In this document: one piece after another, positions 26,293-34,947 of the stretch
How positions within the stretch are numbered: position 1 is the first letter of the stretch
Layout of the letters: each line of letters opens with the position of its first letter
From: Lysobacterales bacterium
GTDB lineage: Bacteria > Pseudomonadota > Gammaproteobacteria > Xanthomonadales > Wenzhouxiangellaceae
DNA length: 45,822 nt
Direction: 5' to 3'
NCBI GenBank assembly: GCA_002722315.1
Contig: PBLG01000030.1
Coordinates: 1 to 45,822, forward strand
The notes under the pieces: model-generated
Told to the model about the DNA's origin: nothing
The model's database searches: none
What the model saw: the letters and a program-made list of their open reading frames with translations, nothing else
Made by a program: the position numbers and the translations under genes

Positions 26293-27552
26293 ATGGATGT
26301 CGGCTCAATGGACTGGGCATACCGGCTGGCGGTTGCGCTCGCCATCGGCCTGTTGATCGGCGTCGAGCGCGGCTGGAAAGGGCGCGAAGCCGAAGAAGGC
26401 GAACGCGAAATCGGCCTTCGCACGCTTGCGCTGCTGGGCCTGGTCGGCGGGCTTGCCGGCCTGCTCGGCGCCGAGTTCGGCGGATTGCTGATCGGGCTGA
26501 TATTCATCGGCCTGGCCCTCCTGCTCGGCCTGGTCTATCGGGTCAAGGCGAATGAACGCGGCGATATCGGACTGACCACCGAAATCGCGGCGCTGGCAAC
26601 CTTTCTGCTTGCGGCACTGTCGGGTCTGGGTCACATGGCGATTGCGTCGGCCGGGGCTGTGCTAATGGTCGTACTGCTCGGCTACAAGGGACAGCTTCAC
26701 GGTTGGCTGCGCGCCCTGAAGCGCACCGAGCTGACGGCCGGATTCAAGCTTCTGTTGATCTCGGTTGTCCTTCTCCCCCTGCTGCCCAACCGCGGATTCG
26801 GACCCTGGCAGGCGCTCAATCCGTACACGATCTGGTGGATGGTGGTGTTGATCGCGGCCATCTCGTTCGTCGGCTATTTCGCCATCCGCATCGCCGGTGC
26901 GCGCGCCGGCACCCTGTTCACCGCAATCTTTGGCGGTCTGGCCTCTTCAACCGCGACCACGTTGAACCTGGCGCGCCTGGCCGGCTCAAAGCGCGGCGGC
27001 AAGGCGTTGCTCGCCGGTGGAATCCTGCTTGCATGCGGCACGATGTTTCCGCGCATGGTGCTGGTGGCGACGATCGTTCATGCCCCGCTTTTTCTTCCCT
27101 TGCTGTGGCCGGCGCTGACGATGGCGTTGCTGACCTACGGCGCGGCGCTCTGGCTGCTTCGAAAGTCCCGGCACGCCGATGACGTCGACGATCTGTTGCC
27201 GGGCAACCCGCTGGAGCTGACTTCGGCGCTGACGTTCGGCGCATTGCTGGCGCTGGTGATGCTGCTGGGCAAGGCGCTTGTCGAGTGGGTCGGCGATGCC
27301 GGGGTGTACGCGCTGGCCGCGGCCTCCGGTGTCGCCGACGTCGACGCGATCACGCTGTCGCTGTCGACCATGAGCGGGGAAGAACTGGCCGAGCGCACAG
27401 TGGCGCTGGCCATCGTCATTGCAGCCTCGGTGAATTCGCTTGCCAAGGCTGTCCTGGCGGGGTTCGTCGGCGGCCGGGAGCTGGGCTTCAAGGTCGGCCT
27501 GCCGCTTGGCGTTGCAGTGGCGGCAGGCCTCCTCGTTGTCCTGGTGACCTGA
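26293..27552 (+). CDS. MgtC/SapB and DUF4010 membrane protein
   Basis: This 419-residue protein has about twelve hydrophobic segments. The first part carries the MgtC/SapB signature (LAIGLLIGVERGWKGRE, then GLRTLALLGLVGGLAGLLG). The second half corresponds to DUF4010 (GLASSTATTLNLARLA, then SGVADVDAITLSLS). MgtC-type proteins influence magnesium or phosphate balance and the proton-pumping ATP synthase in some pathogens; the role of the DUF4010 fusion is not established. A start six codons in (26308) is possible. Confidence 0.9.
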   Translation: MDVGSMDWAYRLAVALAIGLLIGVERGWKGREAEEGEREIGLRTLALLGLVGGLAGLLGAEFGGLLIGLIFIGLALLLGLVYRVKANERGDIGLTTEIAALATFLLAALSGLGHMAIASAGAVLMVVLLGYKGQLHGWLRALKRTELTAGFKLLLISVVLLPLLPNRGFGPWQALNPYTIWWMVVLIAAISFVGYFAIRIAGARAGTLFTAIFGGLASSTATTLNLARLAGSKRGGKALLAGGILLACGTMFPRMVLVATIVHAPLFLPLLWPALTMALLTYGAALWLLRKSRHADDVDDLLPGNPLELTSALTFGALLALVMLLGKALVEWVGDAGVYALAAASGVADVDAITLSLSTMSGEELAERTVALAIVIAASVNSLAKAVLAGFVGGRELGFKVGLPLGVAVAAGLLVVLVT

Positions 27553-27561
27553 TCGAATCGG

Positions 27562-28026
27562 TCAGTTGTCCTCGACCCGGTACAGCACGGTGTTGAACGG
27601 GCGGGTCGGCTCGCTGTTGTCGTACTTCACGCCGATCGAGTACTCCTTGCCCGCCTCGACGACGACGGTGATGACGTTGTGGCCCTCCGACTCACGAAAC
27701 CGCGTGCCCGAGCGCAAACCCGGCGGGTTGGTGATGAAGGCGCGCACGGTCAGTTCGTATTCGCCCGGCTCCAGCCACATGACTTCGCGCGGATGGATGT
27801 TCTTGCCGTCGATCTCGATGAACTCCACCGGGTAGATGTACTGGGCCGGTCGTCCCAGCGCGCCGACGATCATCGCCGAGTCCTTGCCCGGCTTGGCGAA
27901 CGGCAGCTCGTCGTTCTGGGCCTGCAGGTTCGCCGTGGCGGCCATCGCGGTGAATGCCGCCAGGATCAATGTGGGAAGCCGTCGAACAGACCGGCGCGAA
28001 GAATGGAAGAAACGGGTCGAGTGCAT
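27562..28026 (-). CDS. Small exported protein of unknown function
   Basis: This 154-residue protein has an N-terminal signal peptide (basic HSSRRSVRR, hydrophobic LPTLILAAFTAMAATANLQA) and a predicted all-beta body of about 120 residues with PGEYELTVRAFITN and VVVEAGKEYSIGVKYD. This resembles small beta-sandwich accessory proteins, but I do not recognise a family. GAGGA precedes the ATG. A perfect 11-bp tandem repeat 68-89 bp upstream suggests control by the adjacent ToxR/CadC-like regulator. Confidence 0.75.
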   Translation of the reverse strand: MHSTRFFHSSRRSVRRLPTLILAAFTAMAATANLQAQNDELPFAKPGKDSAMIVGALGRPAQYIYPVEFIEIDGKNIHPREVMWLEPGEYELTVRAFITNPPGLRSGTRFRESEGHNVITVVVEAGKEYSIGVKYDNSEPTRPFNTVLYRVEDN

Positions 28027-28093
28027 GGTTGGATCCTCGTGTTGAACGTGGAACCGATCCTGGCCCCGACGCGTGGTGAAGTCCATGCAGCCG

Positions 28094-28115
28094 ACCTGAA
28101 ATTTACCTGAAATTT
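28094..28115 (-). promoter_or_regulatory. 11-bp tandem direct repeat, likely wHTH regulator site
   Basis: Two adjacent perfect copies of ACCTGAAATTT (28094-28104, 28105-28115) lie 68-89 bp before the small exported protein gene and just after the end of the regulator gene. Direct repeats spaced one DNA turn are the classic site shape for OmpR/PhoB-type winged helices, the same fold as the adjacent regulator. Confidence 0.7.
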
Positions 28116-28152
28116 GTCAAAAAGCGTTCGACGGTTCGGCAGGAATAACTAT

Positions 28153-29043
28153 TTAATTCAATTGCTTATGAAGTTTCGGCCAGGCCTGCTCCAGTTGATC
28201 GACAAGCGCCGAGGCAACCGCGGCGGTCGGCAGCACCTGCTCCTCGCCCTCGAGGGTATGCGACCAGACCACGCGCCCCGGCGGGACCTGCAGCAGTCGC
28301 AGATCGACCTGCCAGCCGTCGGCAGCGAACCGGATCGAACCCTCCATGAGCAGGTCCACTCCGAGGTCGGCGGCAACCGCCGAAACGACGTCTTCGCGGC
28401 CGGCGTAGGGGCGGATGCCGGCGCGGCCGATCAGCTCCAGCCTCTCCAGGTCGGTGCGCCACAGCGCTGCCAGTATCCCGTCGGCCAGGAGTATTCCGGC
28501 CTGGGCGGGCGGATGGTCCGGGTCGCCAAAGCGATCGAGCGGCAGGATTGCCAGTTGATGCGGTCGGTCCGGCACTTTTTCCGGTCCGGCACCGTTGCGC
28601 CACCATGCAACGGCGGCCAGCGCGGCCACGAATACGACTCCAACGGCAATTGCGGCGCTGCGCTTCCAGCGGCCGCCGGGGCCTTTGGTCTTGCCTGAGG
28701 AATTCTCGACGCGGCGGACCTCCGCGCGCAGCCGATAGCCGCGGCGCGGGACGGTTTCGATCAGTGTCGGGTTGCCGCCCAGCGACTGGATTGCCTGCCT
28801 GAGTTCGCGAAGCAGCGCAGCCAGTCCGGATTCGAAGTCCACCACCGTGTTTTGGCCCCAGATCTCGGCCACCAGCGCGTCGCGGTCGACTACCGTCTGC
28901 GGCTGTGCCAACAGCCTGAGGAGCAGCTTGCCGGCCTGGGGACGAAGGTGTACTTCAGCCGATCCGGCTCGGCCGGCGAGCCGGCCATCGGACGGATCGA
29001 ACTGGAATTCGTCGAACTCGTAGATCTGCATTCCGCTCAGCAT
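28153..29043 (-). CDS. Membrane-anchored winged-helix regulator (ToxR/CadC-like)
   Basis: This 296-residue one-component regulator joins an N-terminal OmpR-type winged helix to the membrane (residues 1-110: LRPQAGKLLLRLLAQP, WGQNTVVDFESGLAALLRELR, TVPRRGYRL). One membrane helix follows (129-148), then a periplasmic domain (about 155-296) with the ILPLDRFG and DGILAALWRTD segments typical of adenylate-cyclase/CadC-like sensors. It would sense an external signal and bind DNA while membrane-bound. The tandem repeat just past its 3' end points to the small exported protein gene as a target. The start could be the second ATG (29031). Confidence 0.88.
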   Translation of the reverse strand: MLSGMQIYEFDEFQFDPSDGRLAGRAGSAEVHLRPQAGKLLLRLLAQPQTVVDRDALVAEIWGQNTVVDFESGLAALLRELRQAIQSLGGNPTLIETVPRRGYRLRAEVRRVENSSGKTKGPGGRWKRSAAIAVGVVFVAALAAVAWWRNGAGPEKVPDRPHQLAILPLDRFGDPDHPPAQAGILLADGILAALWRTDLERLELIGRAGIRPYAGREDVVSAVAADLGVDLLMEGSIRFAADGWQVDLRLLQVPPGRVVWSHTLEGEEQVLPTAAVASALVDQLEQAWPKLHKQLN

Positions 29044-29131
29044 ACCGCCTTGGTTGGACGCAGGGCCGGGTTCGAGGAGCCCACGCCGAAGTGCAATCGA
29101 CGAAACTCGGCGTGAAGCCGCGAATGGTCGC

Positions 29132-29947
29132 TCAGCGCTGGCAGCCCGGACACCAGACCGTCGCGCGCTGGCCGATTACGGCGCCCTTCAGCGTTCGCCC
29201 GCATCCCGGGCAGGGCTGCCCGGCCTTGCCGTAGACCTTGAGCTCCTGGCCGAAGTAGCCCGGCGTACCGTCGCCCACGGTGAAATCGCGCAGGCTGGTG
29301 CCGCCGACTTCGATTGCCCGACCGAGGGTCCGGCGGATCGCGTCGGCCAGTATCTCGTAGCGGTCTCGTCCGACCCGGCCGGCGGCCCTGCGCGGATGAA
29401 TGCCGGCGGCGAACAGCGCCTCTGCGGCATAAATGTTGCCGACGCCTACCACCACGGTCGCGTCCATGATGAACTGCTTTACCGAGCCGCGCCGCCCGCG
29501 GCTGATGCGCCAGAGTCGCTCGCCGTCGAAATCGGCGCTCAGTGGCTCCGGGCCCAGCCCGGAAAGGCGCGGGTGGGCCTCCGGGTCATCGCCGGGCTGC
29601 CACAGCACGGCGCCGAACCGGCGCGGGTCGGTATAGCGGATGGTGTGGCCGTCCTGGATCGCCACATCGATATGGTCGTGCCGACCCGGCGCCGGCGGGT
29701 CAGTCCAGGCGCGGAAAGAGCCCGACATGCCGAGATGCCACAGGAGACTGCCGTGGTCGAAACGCCAGATCAGCCACTTCGCACGGCGCTGGAGGCTTCG
29801 CACGGCGGCTCCGCCAAGTTGTTCGATTTCTTCGGCAACGGCCCATCGCAACTGCCGCTGGCGCACATCGATGCGCGTTATTGCCCGGCGCTCGACAAGC
29901 GGCGCCAGGCCGCGGCGGGTGGTTTCCACCTCGGGAAGCTCAGGCAT
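29132..29947 (-). CDS. mutM: Formamidopyrimidine-DNA glycosylase
   Basis: MutM (Fpg) excises 8-oxoguanine and related oxidised purines, then cuts the strand by beta/delta elimination. The 271-residue protein begins MPELPEVE with catalytic P2 and E3 and has the conserved RRAKWLIW and LLWHLGMSG segments. Its C-terminal zinc finger is complete (PCPGCGRTLKG, then TVWCPGCQR). The ATG at 29947 is fixed by the PELPEVE N-terminus. It is divergent from the dodecin gene. Confidence 0.97.
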   Translation of the reverse strand: MPELPEVETTRRGLAPLVERRAITRIDVRQRQLRWAVAEEIEQLGGAAVRSLQRRAKWLIWRFDHGSLLWHLGMSGSFRAWTDPPAPGRHDHIDVAIQDGHTIRYTDPRRFGAVLWQPGDDPEAHPRLSGLGPEPLSADFDGERLWRISRGRRGSVKQFIMDATVVVGVGNIYAAEALFAAGIHPRRAAGRVGRDRYEILADAIRRTLGRAIEVGGTSLRDFTVGDGTPGYFGQELKVYGKAGQPCPGCGRTLKGAVIGQRATVWCPGCQR

Positions 29948-30061
29948 TGGTGCCCCCGGCTTGAATTCGGCCGCCGTCGGGCGCACGATTGAAGAGCAGG
30001 GGGCAACGGGTTGCACGATCAGTCATCGATTTGGAAACCCATCAAGCAAGGAGGATTCATC

Positions 30062-30268
30062 ATGAGCATTGCAAGAGTCACGGAAATCATCGCATCGTCG
30101 CCGAAGAGCTTTGAAGACGCGATCGAGCAGGGCATTGCGCGCGCCAACAAGACATTGGACAACGTGCAGGGCGCCTGGGTCGAGAGCCAGAAGGTCGAAT
30201 GCGACGGCAACGGCGCGATCAGCGAGTATCGCGTCGCGCTGAAGGTCACCTTCGTTCTCGAGGACTGA
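30062..30268 (+). CDS. Dodecin family flavin-binding protein
   Basis: Dodecins are 65-70-residue proteins that form hollow 12-mers binding flavins or CoA, probably as stores. This 68-residue protein matches throughout: an N-terminal strand ARVTEIIASSPKSFEDAIEQGIARA, the conserved GAWVESQKVE with the flavin-stacking tryptophan, and a C-terminal YRVALKVTFVLE strand. A near-perfect Shine-Dalgarno AAGGAGG lies before the ATG. It is convergent with the phosphodiesterase gene. Confidence 0.93.
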   Translation: MSIARVTEIIASSPKSFEDAIEQGIARANKTLDNVQGAWVESQKVECDGNGAISEYRVALKVTFVLED

Positions 30269-30296
30269 CATGGCCACCACCCCGAAGCGGCCGGCG

Positions 30297-31799
30297 TCAG
30301 CCGGTCTCTTCCGGGGTCATTGAGCAATCGTCGAACTGCTGCCCCTCGATCCGGATGGTGGCATGGTCGCCCTTGTTCCAGTATTCGACCTGGGTGGAGG
30401 CGAAGCGCGCCCCGGAGGCGCTGCGCGCGGCGGGCAGGGCAAAGACACGACCGTCGTGATGCAACGCAGTCAGCCCCGGTGAAGTGCGGGTCTCGAACGA
30501 CGCGTCGCCGCATCGCCAGTGCTGCTCGGCGACCGCAATCGGCTGGTCGGACTCCAGCAGCGGCACGAACGCCGCAAGGCTGCCGTCGGTCTCGGCCGGC
30601 GGCACGTCCATGAGGTTGGCCATCAACGAGTAGAGATCGATCGACCGCACGGCCGGCAGCCGCTCGCCGGGCTGGAAAGCCGGGCCCGAGGCGATGAAGA
30701 TGCCGTGCATCGCGTGCCAGGCGGGATCCCAGCCGTGCATTCCGTTGAGCAGGCCGCGCTGCATCCCGGCGAAGTAGGGCTTGTTCGAAATCATCCAGCC
30801 CAGTTCGGCCTCGATGGTGACGTCCGGCACGCGCGGGTGATCGTCGAAATGAAAGCGCGCCGGCGCATTGCCTTTTTTCCACGCGCGGCGGATGCCCGGA
30901 TGGTCGGTATCGATCGACGCGAGAATCTCATCGGGTCCCGGGCCTCCGTCCACCGTCCAGATCTGCGCCGCCGGACCCCAGTCGGAGACGTTGACGGCAG
31001 ATAGATCCAGGAACTCGTCGAGCAGGATGTAACGGTCGAGATCGATCTGCTGCATCCCGTGATCCGAGGTGACCAGGATATTCACGCGACCGTAAATCCC
31101 CTGCCGCTCCAGCCCTTCGATCAGGCGGCCCAGGGCGCGATCCACCTCGGCCATCGCTTCGACGGTCTCGGGATGGTCGGGTCCGTGGCGATGCCCGGCC
31201 GAATCGACGGCCGAGAAATACAGCGTGAGGAATGTCGGCCGTCGATCTTCCGGCAAGGCCAGCCATTCCAGTACCTGGTCGACCCGCGCGTCGTGCGGCG
31301 TTTCCCCGGCGTACGGTTTCCAGATGGTCGGCCGCATGCCGCCGATCTGCGCCTCGGAGCCCGGCCAGAAATAGGTGGCTGCGATCTTGCCGGCTTTTTC
31401 CACGGTGTTCCAGATCGGTTCGCCGTCGTACCAGTAGCCGTCGCTGACCGCGTCGCGGTTGCCCAGCGAGAATCGTGATCGCCGCGCCGGATCCCACATG
31501 TTGTTGGCGACCACGCCCGTGTTTTCCGCGTACAGCCCGGTCACGGTTGCATAGTGCGTGACGAACGTCTTGGTCGGGAACACATGCTGCAGCGAATCGG
31601 CCTTGAGGCCGTCTGCGGCCAGTTTTTGCAGCGCCGGCAGTTCGGCCTTCTGCATGTAGTCGTGGCGAAAGCCGTCGATCGATATCAGCAGCAGCGGCGG
31701 CGTGGTCGTGTCGGCCTCGCGCGTCGGCTGGCAGGCGCCAACCAGCAGTGTTGCGAGCACCAACATGAATGATGCAGAAATGCGAAACGTTGCGTTCAT
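30297..31799 (-). CDS. Lipoprotein type I phosphodiesterase / nucleotide pyrophosphatase
   Basis: This 500-residue member of the alkaline-phosphatase superfamily resembles eukaryotic NPP enzymes, which hydrolyse nucleotide or phospholipid phosphodiesters. A signal peptide ends in the lipobox LLVGAC, so it is probably a periplasmic-facing lipoprotein. Metal and catalytic motifs are visible: ISIDGFRHDYM (first Asp), FPTKTFVTHYATVTG (Thr nucleophile), HRHGPDHPE and VTSDHGMQQ. The ATG at 31799 fits the signal peptide. It is the last gene behind the degenerate EAL and quinone-reductase genes. Confidence 0.92.
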   Translation of the reverse strand: MNATFRISASFMLVLATLLVGACQPTREADTTTPPLLLISIDGFRHDYMQKAELPALQKLAADGLKADSLQHVFPTKTFVTHYATVTGLYAENTGVVANNMWDPARRSRFSLGNRDAVSDGYWYDGEPIWNTVEKAGKIAATYFWPGSEAQIGGMRPTIWKPYAGETPHDARVDQVLEWLALPEDRRPTFLTLYFSAVDSAGHRHGPDHPETVEAMAEVDRALGRLIEGLERQGIYGRVNILVTSDHGMQQIDLDRYILLDEFLDLSAVNVSDWGPAAQIWTVDGGPGPDEILASIDTDHPGIRRAWKKGNAPARFHFDDHPRVPDVTIEAELGWMISNKPYFAGMQRGLLNGMHGWDPAWHAMHGIFIASGPAFQPGERLPAVRSIDLYSLMANLMDVPPAETDGSLAAFVPLLESDQPIAVAEQHWRCGDASFETRTSPGLTALHHDGRVFALPAARSASGARFASTQVEYWNKGDHATIRIEGQQFDDCSMTPEETG

Positions 31800-31860
31800 G
31801 GAATTTCTCGGAAGGTGATGCTGCCTCAGGAGGCGAGAGCGTCGAATCGATCTGAGGGGT

Positions 31861-32442
31861 TCAGCGGCCGGCACTCCCGAGCCGCGCCATTTTATCAAGC
31901 CACTTGTGCCGGTGGCGATCGCTGCCTTCCACCATCCCCACGAGGCTGGTCCTGACCGGCTTGACGCCGGAGAAAAGCAGGATGTTGCGGCGAAAGTTCC
32001 TGACGCTGTGCGCCCGGTAGAAAGCGCGATAGAAAAACGCCGGCATGCCCATGGTCACGACCAGGCGTGCCGATCGCCCGGTCAGCATCTTTACCGGCAT
32101 CTTGCCCTTCGGTTCGCTGAATGCGAAATCCGGGCGCATGACCTGTTCCAGGAATCCCTTCAGTACGGCCGGCATGTCGCCCAGCCATAGCGGGTAGAAA
32201 AAGGTCATGTGCGAGCACCAGCGAATGTCTTCCTGGGCACGCTGAATGTCGGCAGGCACTTCCGGTGCGCGCCATGTCGCGGCGCTGTCGATGAGCGGGA
32301 AATCCAGCTGGTTCAGCTTGATGATCCGGGTTTCCAGTCCGGCCGTTCCGGCTGCAGCCACGTAACGCTCGGCTAGCGCATCGCCGAAATGGCCGTGCCC
32401 GGCGTCGGGGTGGGCGTGGATGACAAGAATCCTGTTCGCCAT
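31861..32442 (-). CDS. Flavodoxin-fold NAD(P)H quinone oxidoreductase
   Basis: This 193-residue FMN/FAD-dependent quinone reductase belongs to the NQO1/MdaB/KefF superfamily and is likely a two-electron detoxifying enzyme. The N-terminal phosphate-binding loop IHAHPDAGHGHFGDAL is typical. FYPLWLGDMPAVLKGFLEQVM is the conserved flavin/quinone-site segment, followed by VVTMGMPAFFYRAF. The gene starts 4 bp after the degenerate EAL gene, so the two are probably co-transcribed. Confidence 0.88.
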   Translation of the reverse strand: MANRILVIHAHPDAGHGHFGDALAERYVAAAGTAGLETRIIKLNQLDFPLIDSAATWRAPEVPADIQRAQEDIRWCSHMTFFYPLWLGDMPAVLKGFLEQVMRPDFAFSEPKGKMPVKMLTGRSARLVVTMGMPAFFYRAFYRAHSVRNFRRNILLFSGVKPVRTSLVGMVEGSDRHRHKWLDKMARLGSAGR

Positions 32443-32446
32443 GAAT

Positions 32447-33745
32447 TCAGGCCTCTACCGGCGCCTCGCTGGGTTGCTGGATGAAGTTGCCCTGGATCAG
32501 GTCGACGTCCATCTGCCAGATTCTCGAAACTTCCTCGGCGTCCTCCAGCATCGGGACGATCAGTTTGCGTCCGGCGGCCCGGGCCGATTTGGCAAACGCC
32601 TCGAAGTGCGTTGCAAGCGCCGCGTCGTCGAGCACCCGGTGCGCGAAATCCGATTTCATGCGCAGGTAGTCGGCCGGAAGGTGCTTGAGCATGACCACCT
32701 CGGGCACCTTTTCGTCGATGCCGGTCAGCGATATGCCGATGCCCAGTTTCTGCAGCTGGGCAAGCACCTTGCGCGCATCGCGGATGCGTGGCTTGAGGTC
32801 CATGATGTTGAATTCGAGCACCAGCTTGCGATGCCCTTTTTCGAGACTCTCGGCCTGGTCGATCAGCCACTTGACGAACTTTTCGTCGTCGATGATCGCC
32901 GGCGACTGGTTCAGGAAAATCGTCGGGATTTCGCGCCCCTCGCCGGCCCGCGCGCGCAGCAAATCGATGGCGCGCGCGATCATCCAGTGATCCACCGCCG
33001 GCAGAACGCCGCGTTCGGCGGCAACCGGGATGAACCGCGCGGCCGGGATCAGCGTGCCGTCCGGGCCCGCCAGGCGCGGCAGCATCTGGAGTCGCTCAAG
33101 TTCGGGGCCCGAAGTCGCCAGCAGCGGCTGGAACACGACCTTCAGGCTGTTGTCCCGCAACGCCTTGGTCAACTGACCGAGCAGCGTGCCGGGCGTTTCG
33201 GCCTGATCTTCGCCACCGATTTCATGTCGGTTTCCGCCGGTCGCCGAAAGCTTTTCGGCGGCCCGTGCGGCGCGCACCAGGTTGGCCTCCGGTGGGCGCA
33301 GGCCTTCCTGGACCATTCGAATGGTGACCGTCGTGGTCGCTGCAATCATGTGTTCGCCGATTTCGAAAAGGCTGCCGCTGATCGAGCGCCTCAGCGCCCC
33401 GGCATCGGCTTCCAGGTCACGATCCCCGCCCTCGGAATCGAGGATCACGGCGATGGCGTCCAGGCCGAAGCGCGCTGTGATGTCGGTTGCGTCGAGCTGC
33501 ACGCGCAGACGCTCGTGAACTGCATGCATGAGCTTTTCCAGCCCGCTGAACCCGAGTTGGTCGCGGTGTCCCCGGGCTTCGTCGAGCAGAATCCAGCCGA
33601 CCGCCGGCGGAAATGCGCTGCCTCCGCCTTGCCAGGCCTTGCGGCACTGCTCGTCGAGCTGGTTGATCAGCGTGGGCGCGCGCACCACCCGGGCCAGGCC
33701 TTCTGGAAGGTCGTTTTCTTCGCCCGGTTCAAGCATGTCGTTCAT
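32447..33745 (-). CDS. Degenerate EAL-domain protein (non-catalytic c-di-GMP effector?)
   Basis: This 432-residue protein has an N-terminal region of about 170 residues resembling a degenerate GGDEF domain and a C-terminal EAL-fold domain (about 200-425). The fold is recognisable from VVFQPLL, ARFIPVAAERG, DHWMI, IFLNQSPAI and QGNFIQQP. However, EAL itself reads as LERLQML, the DDFG loop is replaced by TGIDEK, and VKLD by LRMKSD. The metal and catalytic residues are therefore mostly absent, and phosphodiesterase activity is unlikely. It may bind c-di-GMP or protein partners, as FimX and YdiV do. The ATG at 33745 was chosen; an upstream extension has low-complexity Arg/Cys. Confidence 0.85.
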   Translation of the reverse strand: MNDMLEPGEENDLPEGLARVVRAPTLINQLDEQCRKAWQGGGSAFPPAVGWILLDEARGHRDQLGFSGLEKLMHAVHERLRVQLDATDITARFGLDAIAVILDSEGGDRDLEADAGALRRSISGSLFEIGEHMIAATTTVTIRMVQEGLRPPEANLVRAARAAEKLSATGGNRHEIGGEDQAETPGTLLGQLTKALRDNSLKVVFQPLLATSGPELERLQMLPRLAGPDGTLIPAARFIPVAAERGVLPAVDHWMIARAIDLLRARAGEGREIPTIFLNQSPAIIDDEKFVKWLIDQAESLEKGHRKLVLEFNIMDLKPRIRDARKVLAQLQKLGIGISLTGIDEKVPEVVMLKHLPADYLRMKSDFAHRVLDDAALATHFEAFAKSARAAGRKLIVPMLEDAEEVSRIWQMDVDLIQGNFIQQPSEAPVEA

Positions 33746-34022
33746 AATGCAGCCTGCCAATTTCCGACATCGCCGGCAAGCCCGCCGGCATCGATCATCC
33801 CCACCACCCGACCCGGGCAAGCCTCACCCGCGTCGGACATACTCCAATATCAGTATAACCTTGCCAACCGGGTTGTTTCGAAAGCGATTCCTGCCGGGCG
33901 CGACTGGCTCTGGCCGGCGCAATGGGGCGTTCGTTCCAACCGTGCCAGGTTTACCGGCCCGCTCTCTCGTCGAGCGGTAACTGCACGATGGTGGGTGGAT
34001 GCGCGGCGTTGATTTCTTGCGC
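33746..34022. other. Intergenic region upstream of the degenerate EAL operon
   Basis: This 277-bp gap lies between the sulfotransferase stop and the EAL gene start. It holds an AT-rich patch near 33840-33860 (TATCAGTATAACC on the plus strand) that is probably the EAL gene's promoter region. No RNA gene or clear terminator was recognised. Confidence 0.4.
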
Positions 34023-34943
34023 TCAGCCGTCCTGCCGCCAGCTTGACAGGTCGCGGCCAATCAGCGACTCCAGACGATCGATTTCGTCGGCGAAATCGCG
34101 ATCCAGCCGGTTGCGTACCCTGGGGTCCAGCGGCCGCCGCGGCTGGCGCTTCGCCGCCCGAGCCAGGCGTTTCCTGCGCATCTTCCGAATCCGGTCGTAC
34201 AATCGCTGTGGCGCCAGGCTGCGAATCCGATAGCGAAGCGTGCTCGCCTTCCATGTCCGATAGGCCCACGAATCCGGAGCGGGGGCGGCTGCGTTGTGCA
34301 CGGCGAAGTCGGGCTGGAATGCCGGGTCGACGCCGAGAAAGGCCAGCGTCTGTCGATACACTTCCCCGGGCGAGCGCTTGAGATCGTCGAACAGGATGAC
34401 GCGTACCCGATCACGGCCGAAAAGGTCGAAATAGCGCTGGAGCTGTTCGCTGTACCGCGGAATCTCGGAATAGTAGAGGCTCTCCGGAAACCTGACCTGT
34501 TCTGGAATCCGTTTGCCCAGGCGACGATCGGGCTCGGCGTCGAGTGCTTTTTCCAGATCCTCGATGTCGTCGCGAAGCCCGCGCTGGAAGTGGTGGGCGT
34601 GCAGCGAATGGAGCATTTCGGCCGGATTGCGGAGCATGGCGATGATCAACGCATGCGGATTGTGCGCGTGAATCTCGTGCGCCGCATTGCGTGAATACAG
34701 GTACCAGGTCGACCGGTCGCCGCACACCGGCTTGCCACCGGTATCACGGCACAGCGCCCGGTACTGGGCCGGCGTCAGCCGCGGCGAGTTGTAGGCGAGG
34801 TCGCTGCCGAAATAATGCGGTTCTCCCCTGACAACGAAGACATCGGGGTGCTGGTTGAGATACTGGGCCATCGACGTGGTGCCGCACTTGGGCGCGCCGA
34901 CGATGAAGAAGTGCGGCGGTGGCTGTTCGAGATCTACACCCAT
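34023..34943 (-). CDS. PAPS-dependent sulfotransferase
   Basis: This 306-residue sulfotransferase has the 5'-phosphosulfate-binding loop at the N-terminus (FFIVGAPKCGTTSMAQYL) and the 3'-phosphate-binding region IIAMLRNPAEMLHSLHAHH. The C-terminal quarter is strongly basic (many Arg/Lys around residues 245-285), which may help bind an acidic glycan or membrane. It starts 4 bp after another sulfotransferase gene. Such pairs often decorate surface polysaccharides or small molecules, but no glycosyltransferases are nearby. Confidence 0.9.
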   Translation of the reverse strand: MGVDLEQPPPHFFIVGAPKCGTTSMAQYLNQHPDVFVVRGEPHYFGSDLAYNSPRLTPAQYRALCRDTGGKPVCGDRSTWYLYSRNAAHEIHAHNPHALIIAMLRNPAEMLHSLHAHHFQRGLRDDIEDLEKALDAEPDRRLGKRIPEQVRFPESLYYSEIPRYSEQLQRYFDLFGRDRVRVILFDDLKRSPGEVYRQTLAFLGVDPAFQPDFAVHNAAAPAPDSWAYRTWKASTLRYRIRSLAPQRLYDRIRKMRRKRLARAAKRQPRRPLDPRVRNRLDRDFADEIDRLESLIGRDLSSWRQDG

Positions 34944-34947
34944 GACA

